From Topomyia yanbarensis (Eukaryota; Arthropoda; Insecta; Diptera; Culicidae), in assembly GCF_030247195.1 (NCBI RefSeq), contig NC_080671.1:211700361-211764360 (forward strand): 64,000 nt of DNA, read 5' to 3'. This document shows positions 22,204 through 35,316 of this stretch, piece after piece; positions within the stretch are counted from its first letter, which is position 1; every line of letters starts with the position of its first letter. A program made the position numbers and the translations under genes. The notes under the pieces are model-generated. The model saw nothing but the letters and a program-made list of their open reading frames with translations, made no database searches and was not told the origin of the DNA.

Positions 22204-22370
22204 CGATGTCACTCTGAATGAGTTTTTGTGGACTCTCGACAAAGGGCGAGTATCTCAGCAGAGCCTAGCGTGATCGGCTAGCTTCTTCTCCGACGACTCC
22301 CGCTATCCATAAAGATAACACTCTTCGAGATTTTCAACGCTGTTTGGCTGGCGGATTGCTATAGTTATTT
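22204..22370 (-). pseudogene. upstream remnant of the degenerate endonuclease LINE
   Basis: Minus-strand continuation of the LINE at 20241-20856. Only the short match across the removed Transib-like element supports it; the boundary near 22370 is approximate. Confidence 0.35.
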
Positions 22371-22379
22371 CAATTACCT

Positions 22380-23060
22380 AACTCAATTGCAACGACTCTG
22401 GACTTCTTTCCGACCGATTTGGCTCACAAGCTGTATGGCAAATCTGTCCAAGCGCATCATAAACAGACGACTTGATGAACGGCAAAACGCTTTTCGTTCT
22501 GGGCGCGGCACGGCTGCGTACTTTATAAAACTAGAGATCGCTCCCGATAGCCGATGAACATAGCTTTGTTGGACATCTCCAAGGCATACGACACAGCCTG
22601 GTAGCATGGAATACCCCCACCGAAGATCTTCTGCTGTAGTCCTAATGCAAATCAAGATCCAGTGCGTTACCATCGTTACCATCGATCGTGTAGCTGTTCC
22701 AAAAATAAACCGATTGTGTTAGGTTTGACCAGACATTGAGCTTTAAGTTGCATTGCAAGATGGTGTAGAAATCCTTCGAGTCCAGACAACGATTTTTTAA
22801 AATAATAGTTGCCAAACTACCGCGTTGTAAAAGTACGACAATGCTTCAAGCTGGGTCGGCTATGATGACTTGAAATTTGACATACGGAATTAACAGCCAC
22901 GTCGGCTATGTATGTAAGAAGGCTGCGAAGACAAGGATTATGCCGATCATCGGAAAAGCAAGATGCAGTACGATACGTCTCTTGGGGTGGGTGTCTCATC
23001 TTTCATACTGAGGTATGGCGTATCAGCATGGGCTGCGGCCAAAGACTAATCGAGACTACC
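22380..23060 (+). pseudogene. R1-clade LINE RT fragment
   Basis: In plus frames: RRLDERQNAFRSGRGTAAYF, then ALLDISKAYDTAW (RT palm motif with first Asp), then SHVGYVCKKAA and SFILRYGVSAWAAA (end of RT). Several frameshifts and stops; YADD is not recognisable. The R1-type LINE fragment at 24050 overlaps its last motif, so the two are separate copies or a duplicated copy. Confidence 0.6.
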
Positions 23061-24050
23061 AACTTACGAAGAGATGCTCACAATTCTGCGGGACACGGTG
23101 TACTAGATCTTTTGAAGTAGTAGAAGTACCACAGTACCTTCAGTTCTACCAACGTTACCAAACCAATCTAGTGATCTCCCTTTCTTTCAGACTTGTAAAG
23201 TTGGTATCAGTTATTTATTGATCGTTGCTAGGATCATAGTTGTCTGTCGTTGTTTAAGTGCAAAATTGTGTTGCAGTTTTCTATCTATGCAACGCCACCG
23301 AGAGCGGAGGAAACCGACCAGTAAAACGTTCAGTATATAAGTGAAGTGGAGTTGAGGATATTAAAATCGTAAACGATAAATATGACAATTGAAAACATAG
23401 TGAGAAGCAGTAGCTTAGATTTTTTCTACGGAAGAAATAAACGTAATCTGAGCAGTTGTCAATGTTTTGGGATTTCATAACCCGTCATCAAAACACAATT
23501 CTCATGTATATAAATGTATAAACATTCAAAGCTATTAGTGCATCATTGCCTGGGCAGTCAATTACAACAAGATTCTAAAACGAATGCGCCTCGTCATGTC
23601 AGGGACATAAAATGTTAAAACAAATTTTGGTTGTCAAATTTTACACAGCTTCGTTTATGAATCTTACGACATGCTTCTTGTGTCGCTCATTTTATCGCTT
23701 TCTCTGCCTGGCGTAATGACCGGGGACGGTTTGATAGTGTAGCAATGGTAGTAGCTGCGTCATGCCACTCGTTGCTAGTAAACTATTAGACCTTATGTTT
23801 GTTTCAAATCATTAGGGATGATACTGCGAGAATTGGCCGTGAATCGTCAGCGGCGAGTTGCAGCTCGCTATTAGGTATAGCTCCCACAAAAACAGCTCTA
23901 CAATCAGCGACAAGAACTTTTCCATTGCTCCACAAACAACCGATAATCTGTCAGACGAAATAACAACACGCACCAGAGAAAAGCAAAGCATCCTTGATTA
24001 TCAACATGTTTTCTCTTCGACATTTCGAGGGACCGTCTAGTACTACATGG
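23060..24050. other. about 1 kb between two R1 fragments, unassigned
   Basis: No confident ORF, TIR or repeat. It may be an insertion that separated the two R1 pieces, but no target duplication was found. Confidence 0.35.
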
Positions 24051-24835
24051 TACAGTACCTCTTGAGCCATGAGAAACTCTTGAGTCCGTCGTCTCAATTA
24101 GTCTCTGGCTGCGGCGCTCAACCCAAAGCGCAACCGGACGTAGTTGACAAGCTCGTTTCGCCTAATGGCTATTCGTGTCGTGAGTGCGTACAGAACGATA
24201 TCGTCAGAGGCGGTATACGTCATTGCCGGAATGGTTCCCATCTGCATCACTCTGGCTGAGGACATGGAATGCTATCATCGGAGGAATGCACGAAACGCAA
24301 GGAGACTGGTCAGAGCGGACTCGTTGGCTAAGTGGTAGCAAGAGTGGGACAACGCGGAGAAAGGAGAGGCGACGCACCAACCATCTCAAATGTGACCCAC
24401 CCACCTATCTCAAATGTGACGGCGTGGGTACATAGGAAACATGGAGAGGTGAACTTCTATTTGACGCAATTTTTATCTGGGCATGGATGCTTCCGGAAGT
24501 ACCTGCATCGGTTTGGACATGCTTCGTCACTTCTTTGCCTGGAGTGTGTGGACGTGCAAGAGACACCGAAGCACGTGGTCTTCGAATGCCCTCGGTTCGA
24601 AAAAGATCGAAAGCATGACAGTCGATAATATCGTCGAAGAGATGTACCACGATGATCATATCTGGAATGCGGTCAACAGGTTAGCGACGAGTATACTCTC
24701 CGAGCTGCAGAGGAAGTGGCAAAAGGACCAACAAAGCAGTGCCGCCATGAAACAACAAATAGTTTGGGGAAAATTCCGCCGCCGGGGAACTCTCCGCCGG
24801 AGTAGACTAGACCCACCGCCCGGGACCAGTTGAGT
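24050..24835 (+). pseudogene. R1-clade LINE, C-terminal ORF2 fragment
   Basis: Contains FRLMAIRVVSAYRTISSEAV, then RRLVRADSLAKW, then HGEVNFYLTQFLSGHGCFRK and the terminal zinc motif CLECVDVQETPKHVVFEC (C-x2-C-x9-H-x4-C), all typical of the region after the RT in R1 elements. The frame changes at least twice (24144-24338, 24332-24628, 24483-24833). Confidence 0.75.
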
Positions 24836-25470
24836 AACGCGAAACACAGCACCGGGTTTCAGTCATCTGGGCGCCTGTGAACCGGACACTAGGCTCCACC
24901 GGAATCGCCGGACTGACCTCGACATTTTTTCGCGTTGAATAGCAAGGAGTGGGTCGGTGGGGCGCCAGTGCACCGGATGATATACTCCATCCGGAATCGC
25001 TGCACAGAGCGCGGCACCCACTGGTTGGCCCGTTGGAATAGGCTAGCTTCAACGCCGGGGACTAGATCGAGTAGATTGGTATTAAACGGGGAGCTACATG
25101 GCTCACGAAAACACGCATCGGTATCGGGATAAATCCACCGTCAAGGAATTTACAGTAGGGTAAATTCTAATTGGCTGGGAGCTGATTAGCCTACGAAACA
25201 GACATTGATACCGACAGAAACTCCGCCGCCGGGGAACTCGCAGTCGGAGTAGGGTAGTTTCACCGAGTAGATCTCGATAAAGCTGGGAGCTAAATGGCTC
25301 CACAATGCGGGTATCGGTGTCGGGAGAAATTTTCCCGTCAGGGAACTCTCAATCGGAGTAAGGTGAGTTCACCGCCGGGGGCTATCAGAGTACATAGTGA
25401 TAAGGCTGGGAACTGAATGACTCACGGAAATAGGAGCTACATGGCTTAGGAAATCAGCAGATAAACCGCT
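24770..25470 (+). repeat. GC-rich 130-150 bp tandem repeats, LINE 3' UTR
   Basis: Phrases recur in order at 24775, 25045, 25220 and 25355: ccgccg(g)ggaactc, (a/g)tcggagta, 'gggagctacatggctcac', 'catcggtatcggga'. This GC-rich array stands out from its AT-rich surroundings and directly follows the R1 ORF end, so it is probably the element's 3' UTR. Confidence 0.6.
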
Positions 25471-25479
25471 CACAGAGAA

Positions 25480-27170
25480 AATTAAAGAATTAAATGGCGA
25501 CGTAATAGATGGAGAAGAACAACAAGAGAAGAGTAGAAGTTATTTCATGGATCAAGTGTGGCTCCGAGATAGCTGCGGAAAACTCATTTGACAGTGACAG
25601 TGTCGTCATTCTCCTTATATGCACTCAGGTTATGACGTTTATCTCTCCCGCTGACGGTATTAAAAAATAAGAAAAAACTAATATTGCTATTCAATTGAAT
25701 CATTGTTGTTGAGGACAACCCTATCGCGGTGTATTAATCAGTAATCCGTTCAGCGCTAGGCTCTAACTCGGCAGCATACCTGTCAATGTGTGATGCCGGA
25801 TAAGTGCATCAATGAATTGTTTTTGTGGTTATCAGTTTCAGTTTGTTGACGTTCTATATAAAGTTGTACCGTGTTTTAATGTGTTCGATAAATATAGTTT
25901 GTTTTAACCCTTTATAAGGCAGTGGCAACTATATTGCCATCTTTTCGTTTCGTTCAAAACGCAGGAATATGAAGTGAAAAGTGTTCCAATCTTATGAAAT
26001 CTACTTGTTAGGAGTCTGGCAACTCTTCTTATTACATTTTATTGGTATACAGTGAAAAGTGTCAGATTGGTGAAGAGTTGTGGTTGTCAGTTTCTTGAAA
26101 AAATATGGCGATTTCCTTTTAGACAATAAAATTAGCTAGATTTTGAAAATAATACTCTAGACCCTATAAGTTGGTGATGCAAATTTGTTAAAACATCTAT
26201 TTTTAATCCGAAAATGAATAAATGAACGTCTGTAATCTGTGGTCTCATTTTTCAACTTATCCTCAGAATCCAAGGGTCACTTACTGCCAATCAGGTAATA
26301 ACCAGTAACCCACCTTAGTTTCTATCTGAATTGCCGATCCAACTCGATTTGCCTTTATATTTGCACCAATTTCGTTGGAAATCAAGCTTGATGATTGCTG
26401 AGTGAACGTCGATTTTCTCCCGTTTCGCTTTGTGCTGTGATGATGCACACGTCGATTCTTATAATGGTTTGTTCATCCCCAGCTATCTGTTCATGCGATG
26501 AATACAATGTCTGATGAGTGGCGTTGTTGAGTAAAGGCTGGCACAATCTAGCTTAGAATTGCTCGCACAGCATTTCGTTCGATGGATGGAGTAAATTCTC
26601 CCGAATGCCACGCTCACTGAATCTGGAGGCAGCATTTTCATGCGAATGCGATTTTCGCCACTCTTGAGAATTTTTTTTTAAAGAATGTGTGTTGCGTTTG
26701 GCTGCAGGATGAAGAGTCACTAGATGCATAGCGTGTGCAGATGCACAGTGATTTGGATTGAAATTATCGCGCATCCAATGATGTGTATGTATTGCTACCA
26801 CCCATTGTAGCAGGTCTACCGCCTATAGCACTGGCCATAGCGGATTGCATTTATCCCCTCATTAAAATTTGATCAAGCATTACCCACTAACCACAATCAC
26901 GAGTCATTGCTTGAACAGTAAAAAGGGATATGGGTGACAGAAATGAAATTATCGTAATCTTTCATTCTATAACAATATGGTAAGTATTTTGTTCTCTGCA
27001 CACTTATGACTACACGATGCTATAGTGATTTTAAACTACTAATGTTCATCAAAACTTTTCTATTTATCATATATTTGGCACAGCTTAAGATAGGGTTATT
27101 CGGAAATCGAGTCTACAGGTTTAATGCAAACTATCCTTGCAAGTGAAGAGTCGGAAACAGAAATTAATTG
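25480..27170. other. unassigned AT-rich DNA
   Basis: No gene or element boundary recognised. A 50-bp segment at 26331-26385 recurs at 35655-35705. Confidence 0.4.
26331..26385. repeat. 50-bp dispersed repeat (copy at 35655-35705)
   Basis: Shared core gatttgcctttatatttgca and ccaatttcgttggaaat, with about 2 differences. Flanks are unrelated, so it is a fragment of a dispersed repeat. Confidence 0.6.
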
Positions 27171-28023
<853 letters not shown>

Positions 28024-28275
28024 TGGTCGGTGTTAAGTCAGACCGGACTAAGTGACATTGCATTGAATTCAAGAAAAACGAGTTCAAAGTTTGGATCGCA
28101 GCATTCTTTACATTATAATTTAAAATTAATTTTTTTGCCATAATTTTTGCCTATTATAACATATTTCAAATTTGACGAAAGTCGAATGTGGCGGAAGAAA
28201 TTCTTTATCCAGTGCTATCACTATCTCATTTTTAAGAATTTTGCGACTTGGTCCACTCTGATTTAACACCGAACA
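28024..28275. mobile_element. MITE, TGGTCGGTG family, copy 2
   Basis: Same family as 10579-10828: left end identical for about 35 bp, right end accgaaca diverged from accgacca, interior alignable throughout. Confidence 0.78.
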
Positions 28276-28527
28276 TTTTATCAGATCAGATTTTATAGAT
28301 TGGATTGTTAGTATAAAATTATAAACTACACAATAAATAGAGCGATAGAAACTTAAATTATATGCAAACAAAGAAATTCACCTGAGTGAGATATTTGAAA
28401 TTAATTATTGAAAAGTATTTCGTTAAAAAAATACAAATCTCTAGAAAACATAGGAGATATACTATAATTTTGCCGAATAATTTAAATTGTTATACAGATA
28501 AATGAGAACGCAAAGATTTACTTTTAT

Positions 28528-29230
28528 GGGGAGGTACTTTTCCTTTTGGAAGAAAATAAAGAAAAGTTTGTTTTTATTGTAAAATAGTTAAAAAATCTTT
28601 CTGTTTTGCTGATTAAATACGTTCAGACTTCGTAAAAATCAGTATCTGGGTGAAATTCAAATTGCCGGCTTCGATAGAGCGAATTCCATCAGCCACTACG
28701 AGCGAAACATGGTCCGAAAATTACGAATCTGCAGCCTATTGTAGTAAACTAAAATCTAAAATCATTGTAATTTCCTAAAGTTAAGGAAATTTTACTCGAC
28801 TTATACCTAACTGGAATGAATTTTGACGATGAAGTTATTGCATAACAAATATTTGAATTATTAAATACAGTTTTATGTCACCTTTTTCACTTCAGTCACG
28901 TTGAAAAATTATAAATAATTATTGATACTACTTTTAGGTATAGTTCACACAGAATTTCATTAGAAAATATAGACCTTTAAGAAATTGTAATGATCTTTGA
29001 TTTTGGTTTACTATACAAGAAACTTAAAGCTCGTAGGTTTTGGACTATGCTTCGCTAAGGGTGGGCAGAGGGAAATCTCCATTTTCGATTTCATTCGGAT
29101 ACTAATTTTTACGAAGTCTTGAATAATAAGCGTATTTAACCATCAATACCTCTTTAAAGGTCTTTAAATTATTCCACAAAAATAACAAACTTTACCTTAT
29201 TTACGTCCAAAAGAAAAAATGACCTCCCCT
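28528..29230. mobile_element. 700-bp foldback element
   Basis: The left arm (28528-28670, starting ggggaggta, with taaatacgttcagacttcgt) and the right arm (29060-29230, ending gacctcccc) are reverse complements with scattered changes. A second inverted pair (tagtaaactaaaatc / gattttggtttacta) lies inside. No ORF; target duplication not clear. Confidence 0.65.
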
Positions 29231-29256
29231 AAAGAAGTTTATACTCCATAACTCTA

Positions 29257-29398
29257 CCCAGTTATGTTAAACAGGAAAATGAGCCGGAATGCTGGCTGGT
29301 TCTAATTCGTATTCCGGCTTCAGTGATACAACTTGAATCGGTTGTGTAGGGGTATGAATTAGAACCAGCCAGCTCATTTCCGACTGAACTTTACTGGG
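29257..29398. mobile_element. 142-bp palindromic MITE with TA duplication
   Basis: Ends CCCAGTTATGTTAAACAG and, inverted, CCCAGTAAAGTTCAGTC, with central stems GCTGGCTGGTTCTAATTC and its complement. TA flanks at 29255-29256 and 29399-29400. The first tandem-unit breakpoint (29284) falls inside it. Units 2 and 3 carry only the part from ccggaatg onward (30739-30853, 32194-32308). Confidence 0.75.
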
Positions 29399-29489
29399 TA
29401 TATTTAAAGACTTTTTTTACAGAACGACTTTGCAAAAAAATACTACCGCAGAAAAATCAACTTTTCGCGAGAAACAAAATTTAGATTAC

Positions 29490-30738
29490 CCATTCGTTCG
29501 AGTTTGGCCACCATTAGCAAATGAGGCACTCTATCGAACGCTTTAGCAAAATCCACATAAACGGCATCAATTTGCTGACGTTCACCAAGCGCGCTATTTA
29601 GTGACGAAACGTATGCCATAAGATTTGTACTTGTCGATCGTTTTTTCACAAATCCATGCTGCCACTCGGAAATAATATAGTGCACCTTCGGATACAGCAA
29701 ATCATGAACGAGGCTTTCGAAAACTTTTGGTAATCAACTCAAAATTGAGATGGCACGATAATTCTCAACATCATTCACGCTACCTGTCTTATGGATCGGT
29801 GTAATAGCTGCTGTCTTCCAGACACTAGGGAAAATTCCTTCGAACAATGATTTGTTGAAAATTATACTCGCAGAAACAGCAAGCGCTTCAGCACATTTTT
29901 TAATGAAAATAGGCGGCAGACAATCCGGAACAGCTCCTTTGGCACCATCTAGTGACTGTAGTTTCAGCTCCACATCGCGTACCGAAAAATTGACGAGCGA
30001 CATGTTCAGATCGAACATCGGTAGGCTATTCAAATACGCTTCAGACAAAGGTGGTCGGTTATTACTTTGCACACTTTGAAAAAAGGATGAGAATAGGTTT
30101 GCCGATTCAAATGGGGACTCAGCGGTAACATCCTTGTAACTGACACGTTGGGGGATTCCCTGCGACTGTTTGCGATTTTTCACAAACGACCAGAATGAAT
30201 AAGGATCCTGCTTAAGGTTTTCCTCCGTGCGACGAATATAGCAACGAAAACAACGCGCAAGCATCGAGTTATATTCGCTCTCAATAGCATGCAACTCAGC
30301 TTTATGTCTATCATCTCTCCAGCGAAAAAACCGTTTTCTAACTTTACGAAGGCGGTTCCGCAGATGCTGTAACTCAGTATTCCACCAAGGTTGCCTGCTA
30401 CCGTGAGCACGACGGGGTCGCTTCACAGGTACATTGTCACGAAGTATAGCATCTGTTTTTTTTCATATAAACATGACACAGCTTCATTAACACTGCGCCC
30501 ATCCAAAATCTCATCCCATCGAATGTCAGCGAACAATCTATTAACCAGATCGAAATCACAACGGGTGAAATCAAAGCCAGGCGGGTATTCAAAATCAATA
30601 GCATTTTGCTTCGCATCGTTCGTCTCAAACAGCAATACAAAAGGTCGGTGGTGCTGGTCGATTTTAAGCAGTGGTAACGGTGGCTCCAACAATTCCACAC
30701 AACTATTATCGCTAATAAACGCTAAGTCGAGCAGTCTT
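29490..30738 (-). pseudogene. LINE-B ORF2 fragment, tandem unit 1
   Basis: Jockey/CR1-type ORF2 segment from the end of the endonuclease (PPLPLLKIDQHHRPFVLLF) through the linker (KRPRRAHGSRQPWWNTELQH) into the RT (ENYRAISILS; VYVDFAKAFDRVPH). It stops before the YADD box because the element is truncated there and joined to foreign sequence near 29490. Frameshifts near 30425 and a stop near 29733 break the frame. Closely related to the LINE at 49-52 kb. Confidence 0.85.
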
Positions 30739-30944
30739 CCGGAATGCTGGCTGGTTCTAATTCGTATTCCGGCTTCAGTGATACAACTTGAATCGGTTGT
30801 GTAGGGGTATGAATTAGAACCAGCCAGCTCATTTCCGACTGAACTTTACTGGGTATATTTAAAGACTTTTTTTACAGAACGACTTTGCAAAAAAATACTA
30901 CCGCAGAAAAATCAACTTTTCGCGAGAAACAAAATTTAGATTAC

Positions 30945-32193
30945 CCATTCGTTCGAGTTTGGCCACCATTAGCAAATGAGGCACTCTATCGAACGCTTTA
31001 GCAAAATCCACATAAACGGCATCAATTTGCTGACGTTCACCAAGCGCGCTATTTAGTGACGAAACGTATGCCATAAGATTTGTACTTGTCGATCGTTTTT
31101 TCACAAATCCATGCTGCCACTCGGAAATAATATAGTGCACCTTCGGATACAGCAAATCATGAACGAGGCTTTCGAAAACTTTTGGTAATCAACTCAAAAT
31201 TGAGATGGCACGATAATTCTCAACATCATTCACGCTACCTGTCTTATGGATCGGTGTAATAGCTGCTGTCTTCCAGACACTAGGGAAAATTCCTTCGAAC
31301 AATGATTTGTTGAAAATTATACTCGCAGAAACAGCAAGCGCTTCAGCACATTTTTTAATGAAAATAGGCGGCAGACAATCCGGAACAGCTCCTTTGGCAC
31401 CATCTAGTGACTGTAGTTTCAGCTCCACATCGCGTACCGAAAAATTGACGAGCGACATGTTCAGATCGAACATCGGTAGGCTATTCAAATACGCTTCAGA
31501 CAAAGGTGGTCGGTTATTACTTTGCACACTTTGAAAAAAGGATGAGAATAGGTTTGCCGATTCAAATGGGGACTCAGCGGTAACATCCTTGTAACTGACA
31601 CGTTGGGGGATTCCCTGCGACTGTTTGCGATTTTTCACAAACGACCAGAATGAATAAGGATCCTGCTTAAGGTTTTCCTCCGTGCGACGAATATAGCAAC
31701 GAAAACAACGCGCAAGCATCGAGTTATATTCGCTCTCAATAGCATGCAACTCAGCTTTATGTCTATCATCTCTCCAGCGAAAAAACCGTTTTCTAACTTT
31801 ACGAAGGCGGTTCCGCAGATGCTGTAACTCAGTATTCCACCAAGGTTGCCTGCTACCGTGAGCACGACGGGGTCGCTTCACAGGTACATTGTCACGAAGT
31901 ATAGCATCTGTTTTTTTTCATATAAACATGACACAGCTTCATTAACACTGCGCCCATCCAAAATCTCATCCCATCGAATGTCAGCGAACAATCTATTAAC
32001 CAGATCGAAATCACAACGGGTGAAATCAAAGCCAGGCGGGTATTCAAAATCAATAGCATTTTGCTTCGCATCGTTCGTCTCAAACAGCAATACAAAAGGT
32101 CGGTGGTGCTGGTCGATTTTAAGCAGTGGTAACGGTGGCTCCAACAATTCCACACAACTATTATCGCTAATAAACGCTAAGTCGAGCAGTCTT
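30945..32193 (-). pseudogene. LINE-B ORF2 fragment, tandem unit 2
   Basis: Identical copy of unit 1, same lesions and same truncation before YADD. Its upstream end joins directly to the truncated MITE of unit 3 instead of to the rest of the LINE. Confidence 0.85.
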
Positions 32194-32399
32194 CCGGAAT
32201 GCTGGCTGGTTCTAATTCGTATTCCGGCTTCAGTGATACAACTTGAATCGGTTGTGTAGGGGTATGAATTAGAACCAGCCAGCTCATTTCCGACTGAACT
32301 TTACTGGGTATATTTAAAGACTTTTTTTACAGAACGACTTTGCAAAAAAATACTACCGCAGAAAAATCAACTTTTCGCGAGAAACAAAATTTAGATTAC

Positions 32400-33656
32400 C
32401 CATTCGTTCGAGTTTGGCCACCATTAGCAAATGAGGCACTCTATCGAACGCTTTAGCAAAATCCACATAAACGGCATCAATTTGCTGACGTTCACCAAGC
32501 GCGCTATTTAGTGACGAAACGTATGCCATAAGATTTGTACTTGTCGATCGTTTTTTCACAAATCCATGCTGCCACTCGGAAATAATATAGTGCACCTTCG
32601 GATACAGCAAATCATGAACGAGGCTTTCGAAAACTTTTGGTAATCAACTCAAAATTGAGATGGCACGATAATTCTCAACATCATTCACGCTACCTGTCTT
32701 ATGGATCGGTGTAATAGCTGCTGTCTTCCAGACACTAGGGAAAATTCCTTCGAACAATGATTTGTTGAAAATTATACTCGCAGAAACAGCAAGCGCTTCA
32801 GCACATTTTTTAATGAAAATAGGCGGCAGACAATCCGGAACAGCTCCTTTGGCACCATCTAGTGACTGTAGTTTCAGCTCCACATCGCGTACCGAAAAAT
32901 TGACGAGCGACATGTTCAGATCGAACATCGGTAGGCTATTCAAATACGCTTCAGACAAAGGTGGTCGGTTATTACTTTGCACACTTTGAAAAAAGGATGA
33001 GAATAGGTTTGCCGATTCAAATGGGGACTCAGCGGTAACATCCTTGTAACTGACACGTTGGGGGATTCCCTGCGACTGTTTGCGATTTTTCACAAACGAC
33101 CAGAATGAATAAGGATCCTGCTTAAGGTTTTCCTCCGTGCGACGAATATAGCAACGAAAACAACGCGCAAGCATCGAGTTATATTCGCTCTCAATAGCAT
33201 GCAACTCAGCTTTATGTCTATCATCTCTCCAGCGAAAAAACCGTTTTCTAACTTTACGAAGGCGGTTCCGCAGATGCTGTAACTCAGTATTCCACCAAGG
33301 TTGCCTGCTACCGTGAGCACGACGGGGTCGCTTCACAGGTACATTGTCACGAAGTATAGCATCTGTTTTTTTTCATATAAACATGACACAGCTTCATTAA
33401 CACTGCGCCCATCCAAAATCTCATCCCATCGAATGTCAGCGAACAATCTATTAACCAGATCGAAATCACAACGGGTGAAATCAAAGCCAGGCGGGTATTC
33501 AAAATCAATAGCATTTTGCTTCGCATCGTTCGTCTCAAACAGCAATACAAAAGGTCGGTGGTGCTGGTCGATTTTAAGCAGTGGTAACGGTGGCTCCAAC
33601 AATTCCACACAACTATTATCGCTAATAAACGCTAAGTCGAGCAGTCTTCCATTCAC
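32400..33656 (-). pseudogene. LINE-B ORF2 fragment, tandem unit 3 (attached to the rest of the LINE)
   Basis: Same as units 1 and 2, but the frame runs on upstream: VNVNGRLLDLAFISDNSCVE (the endonuclease LDLAFIS motif), showing that this unit retains the original junction with LINE-B. It is then interrupted by the MITE at 33663-33910. Confidence 0.85.
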
Positions 33657-33662
33657 GTTCAC

Positions 33663-33910
33663 TGCCCGTAAACGCATAAGAGTCCCATGTGGATTTTTGT
33701 CGAAAATGAGTTATCCGTTGGATTGTATTCTGTATCACCACTGAATCACACTGCACAAATAAGATTACCGGGTTTGTTCAGAAAATATCAAAAAAAAAAT
33801 AGCAAAACATGGTTGTCCCATCCATTTGGTTCAATGGATGGGACAATCTTGAAAAGCGTTTTTCTCGGCTTGCTGTTTTTCAACATGGGACTCTTATGCT
33901 GTTATGGGCA
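33663..33910. mobile_element. 248-bp MITE with 6-bp TSD in LINE-B
   Basis: Ends TGCCCGTAAACGCATAAGAG and the inverted CTCTTATGCTGTTATGGGCA, with GTTCAC at 33657-33662 and 33911-33916. Inside is a second perfect palindrome around tggttc (ttgtcccatccatt / aatggatgggacaa). Removing it rejoins LINE sequence as in the copy at 51.66-51.70 kb. Confidence 0.75.
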
Positions 33911-33916
33911 GTTCAC

Positions 33917-34622
33917 TTTATCGTTAATTTGAAACACTCCGTTGGCTAAAACAGACTCGACCAGAGATATTTCCTGTTCCGACGAAGCATTCACTAGCAG
34001 CAAACAGTTTTAATTTTCATCCGACATCCAGCGTAATTGAGGAAGATTATAATCCCCAACAGTCTCGATCACCCACCAGATCCATTAATTTTTTTACACA
34101 TATTGCATGTTGATCGTATAAAGAAGGCTCACTTTTGGGCAAACTATCATATCAAACTTCGGCGATGAGATTCGAACAATAATCTGCTCCAATTGCTCGC
34201 AGCCAGAAATGTGAATAGCAGAGCTCTGAAGGTTGTTTTTTACTCCTATCAAAACCCCCCCCCACCTCGTCTGTGTTGGCTGGTTTGGGGGTTTCTATCA
34301 CAACGGTAAATCGTATAGTTTAGAGCTAGCTCAGAATTTGAAACGTCGTTGTTCAGCCAGGTTTCAGTAAAGGCAATAACATCATAATCGCACTGAGAAA
34401 GTAATAGTAGAAATTGATTTGTCTCACTCCGGACCCCACGCGTGTTCTGATAGTAAAGCGAGAATGGACGGTAACTGTTTTCACGATTCGGACCTCGACA
34501 GTTGAAAGTAGAAGAGCGATGTGCAGACGGAGGTGCGCGGATGCAGGGTAACGCAGTCGATAGATCTTGAGCATCGGTAGAAGTTTGTGTATGGCAGTAG
34601 GCAAGTGCGACGAGTGGCTCAT
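33917..34622 (-). pseudogene. LINE-B ORF2, endonuclease region
   Basis: Reads SLYYQNTRGVRSETNQFL, then CDYDVIAFTETWLNNDVS and the Gly-rich segment, then degenerate sequence to the MITE. A run of nine C on plus (34255-34263) replaces the shorter G-run expected in the GGGVLI motif and shifts the frame. About 90% similar to 52.0-52.4 kb. Confidence 0.75.
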
Positions 34623-35316
34623 TGTGATTTAGTGTCTGCTGCGGCTGGCAAAAAGCGAAAAATATTTCGTCTGTTCGACGTGGGCTGGAAATCGAATGGT
34701 CGGAAAATAATTCCCTTCTGCCAAGTTGAATTTGATAGTGCTAAATCTTTCAACTGCAAATCAATGCCAGCTTTAAACGAAACAAACGAAAGTTCATCGA
34801 GTGTTTTGCCTTTAGGTACAAGTTTAACAACCTCCACAGCTGTGTCTGTTTTTAAATTGTTCCTGATTAGCTTTTCGATTTGATGCACTGTTGCTTGAGG
34901 ATCGAAACCAGATAAGTACAGCCAAAACTGTTTATTCTTTCTAGCCGTGGTCTCTTGCGTGAATTCGGGTTACGTGGTGTAGTGGGAAAGGGCGTTCGCT
35001 GGAGTATTGTATTAATCTTCGTTGTATTGAGTGCAATTTCATTCCTCAGCTCGTCCAGCACCTTGTTTTGCTCATCAACCATTGACTGCATTGCATTGTT
35101 CGTGAATGAAATTACTTGACGAAAACAAGCGTTTGCCATCATTTTCGTACAAGCTTTGCACATCCAAAACAATTGTGAGCATCCAGATACAGTGTCACGA
35201 ATTTCCGCTGACTGGTGAGCACATTGGAGGTGGGAAGATGATTTACAAAAGCCGTTGCAAACTATTTCGTCGGCCTTGTCAAGACTGCGAGTACAAGGAC
35301 AACAAACAGGCTCCAT
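34619..35316 (-). pseudogene. LINE-B ORF1 (PHD finger), one frameshift
   Basis: The upstream frame (34867-35316, 149 aa) has a PHD-type finger: CPC, CNGFC, HLQC, CKAC. A coiled region QNKVLDELRNEIALNTTKIN and a basic RKRPRLERI follow. The second frame (34619-34888) gives EKLIRNNLKTDTAVEVVKLV and FRPFDFQPTSNRRNIFRFLP, the C-terminus. A frameshift near 34880 separates them. Shorter than LINE-A ORF1 and without visible zinc knuckles. Confidence 0.75.

Larger units (their letters stand above)
29284..33648. repeat. perfect tandem triplication, 1455-bp unit
   Basis: Units 29284-30738, 30739-32193 and 32194-33648 appear identical base for base, including the same LINE frameshifts. Each unit is most of a MITE plus a 3'-truncated LINE ORF2 segment. 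Junctions read cttcc|ggaatg. The third unit ends where genuine LINE sequence continues upstream (attcacg at 33651). Confidence 0.95.

Noticed and set aside
26331..26385. Possible adducin or other exon (minus: ISNEIGANIKANRVGSAIQI, followed by a GT)
   Set aside because: The same 50 bp recurs at 35655 with unrelated flanks, so it is a dispersed repeat.
30391..30804. 137-aa plus ORF repeated in each tandem unit
   Set aside because: Antisense shadow of the LINE ORF2 fragment; repetition follows the triplication.
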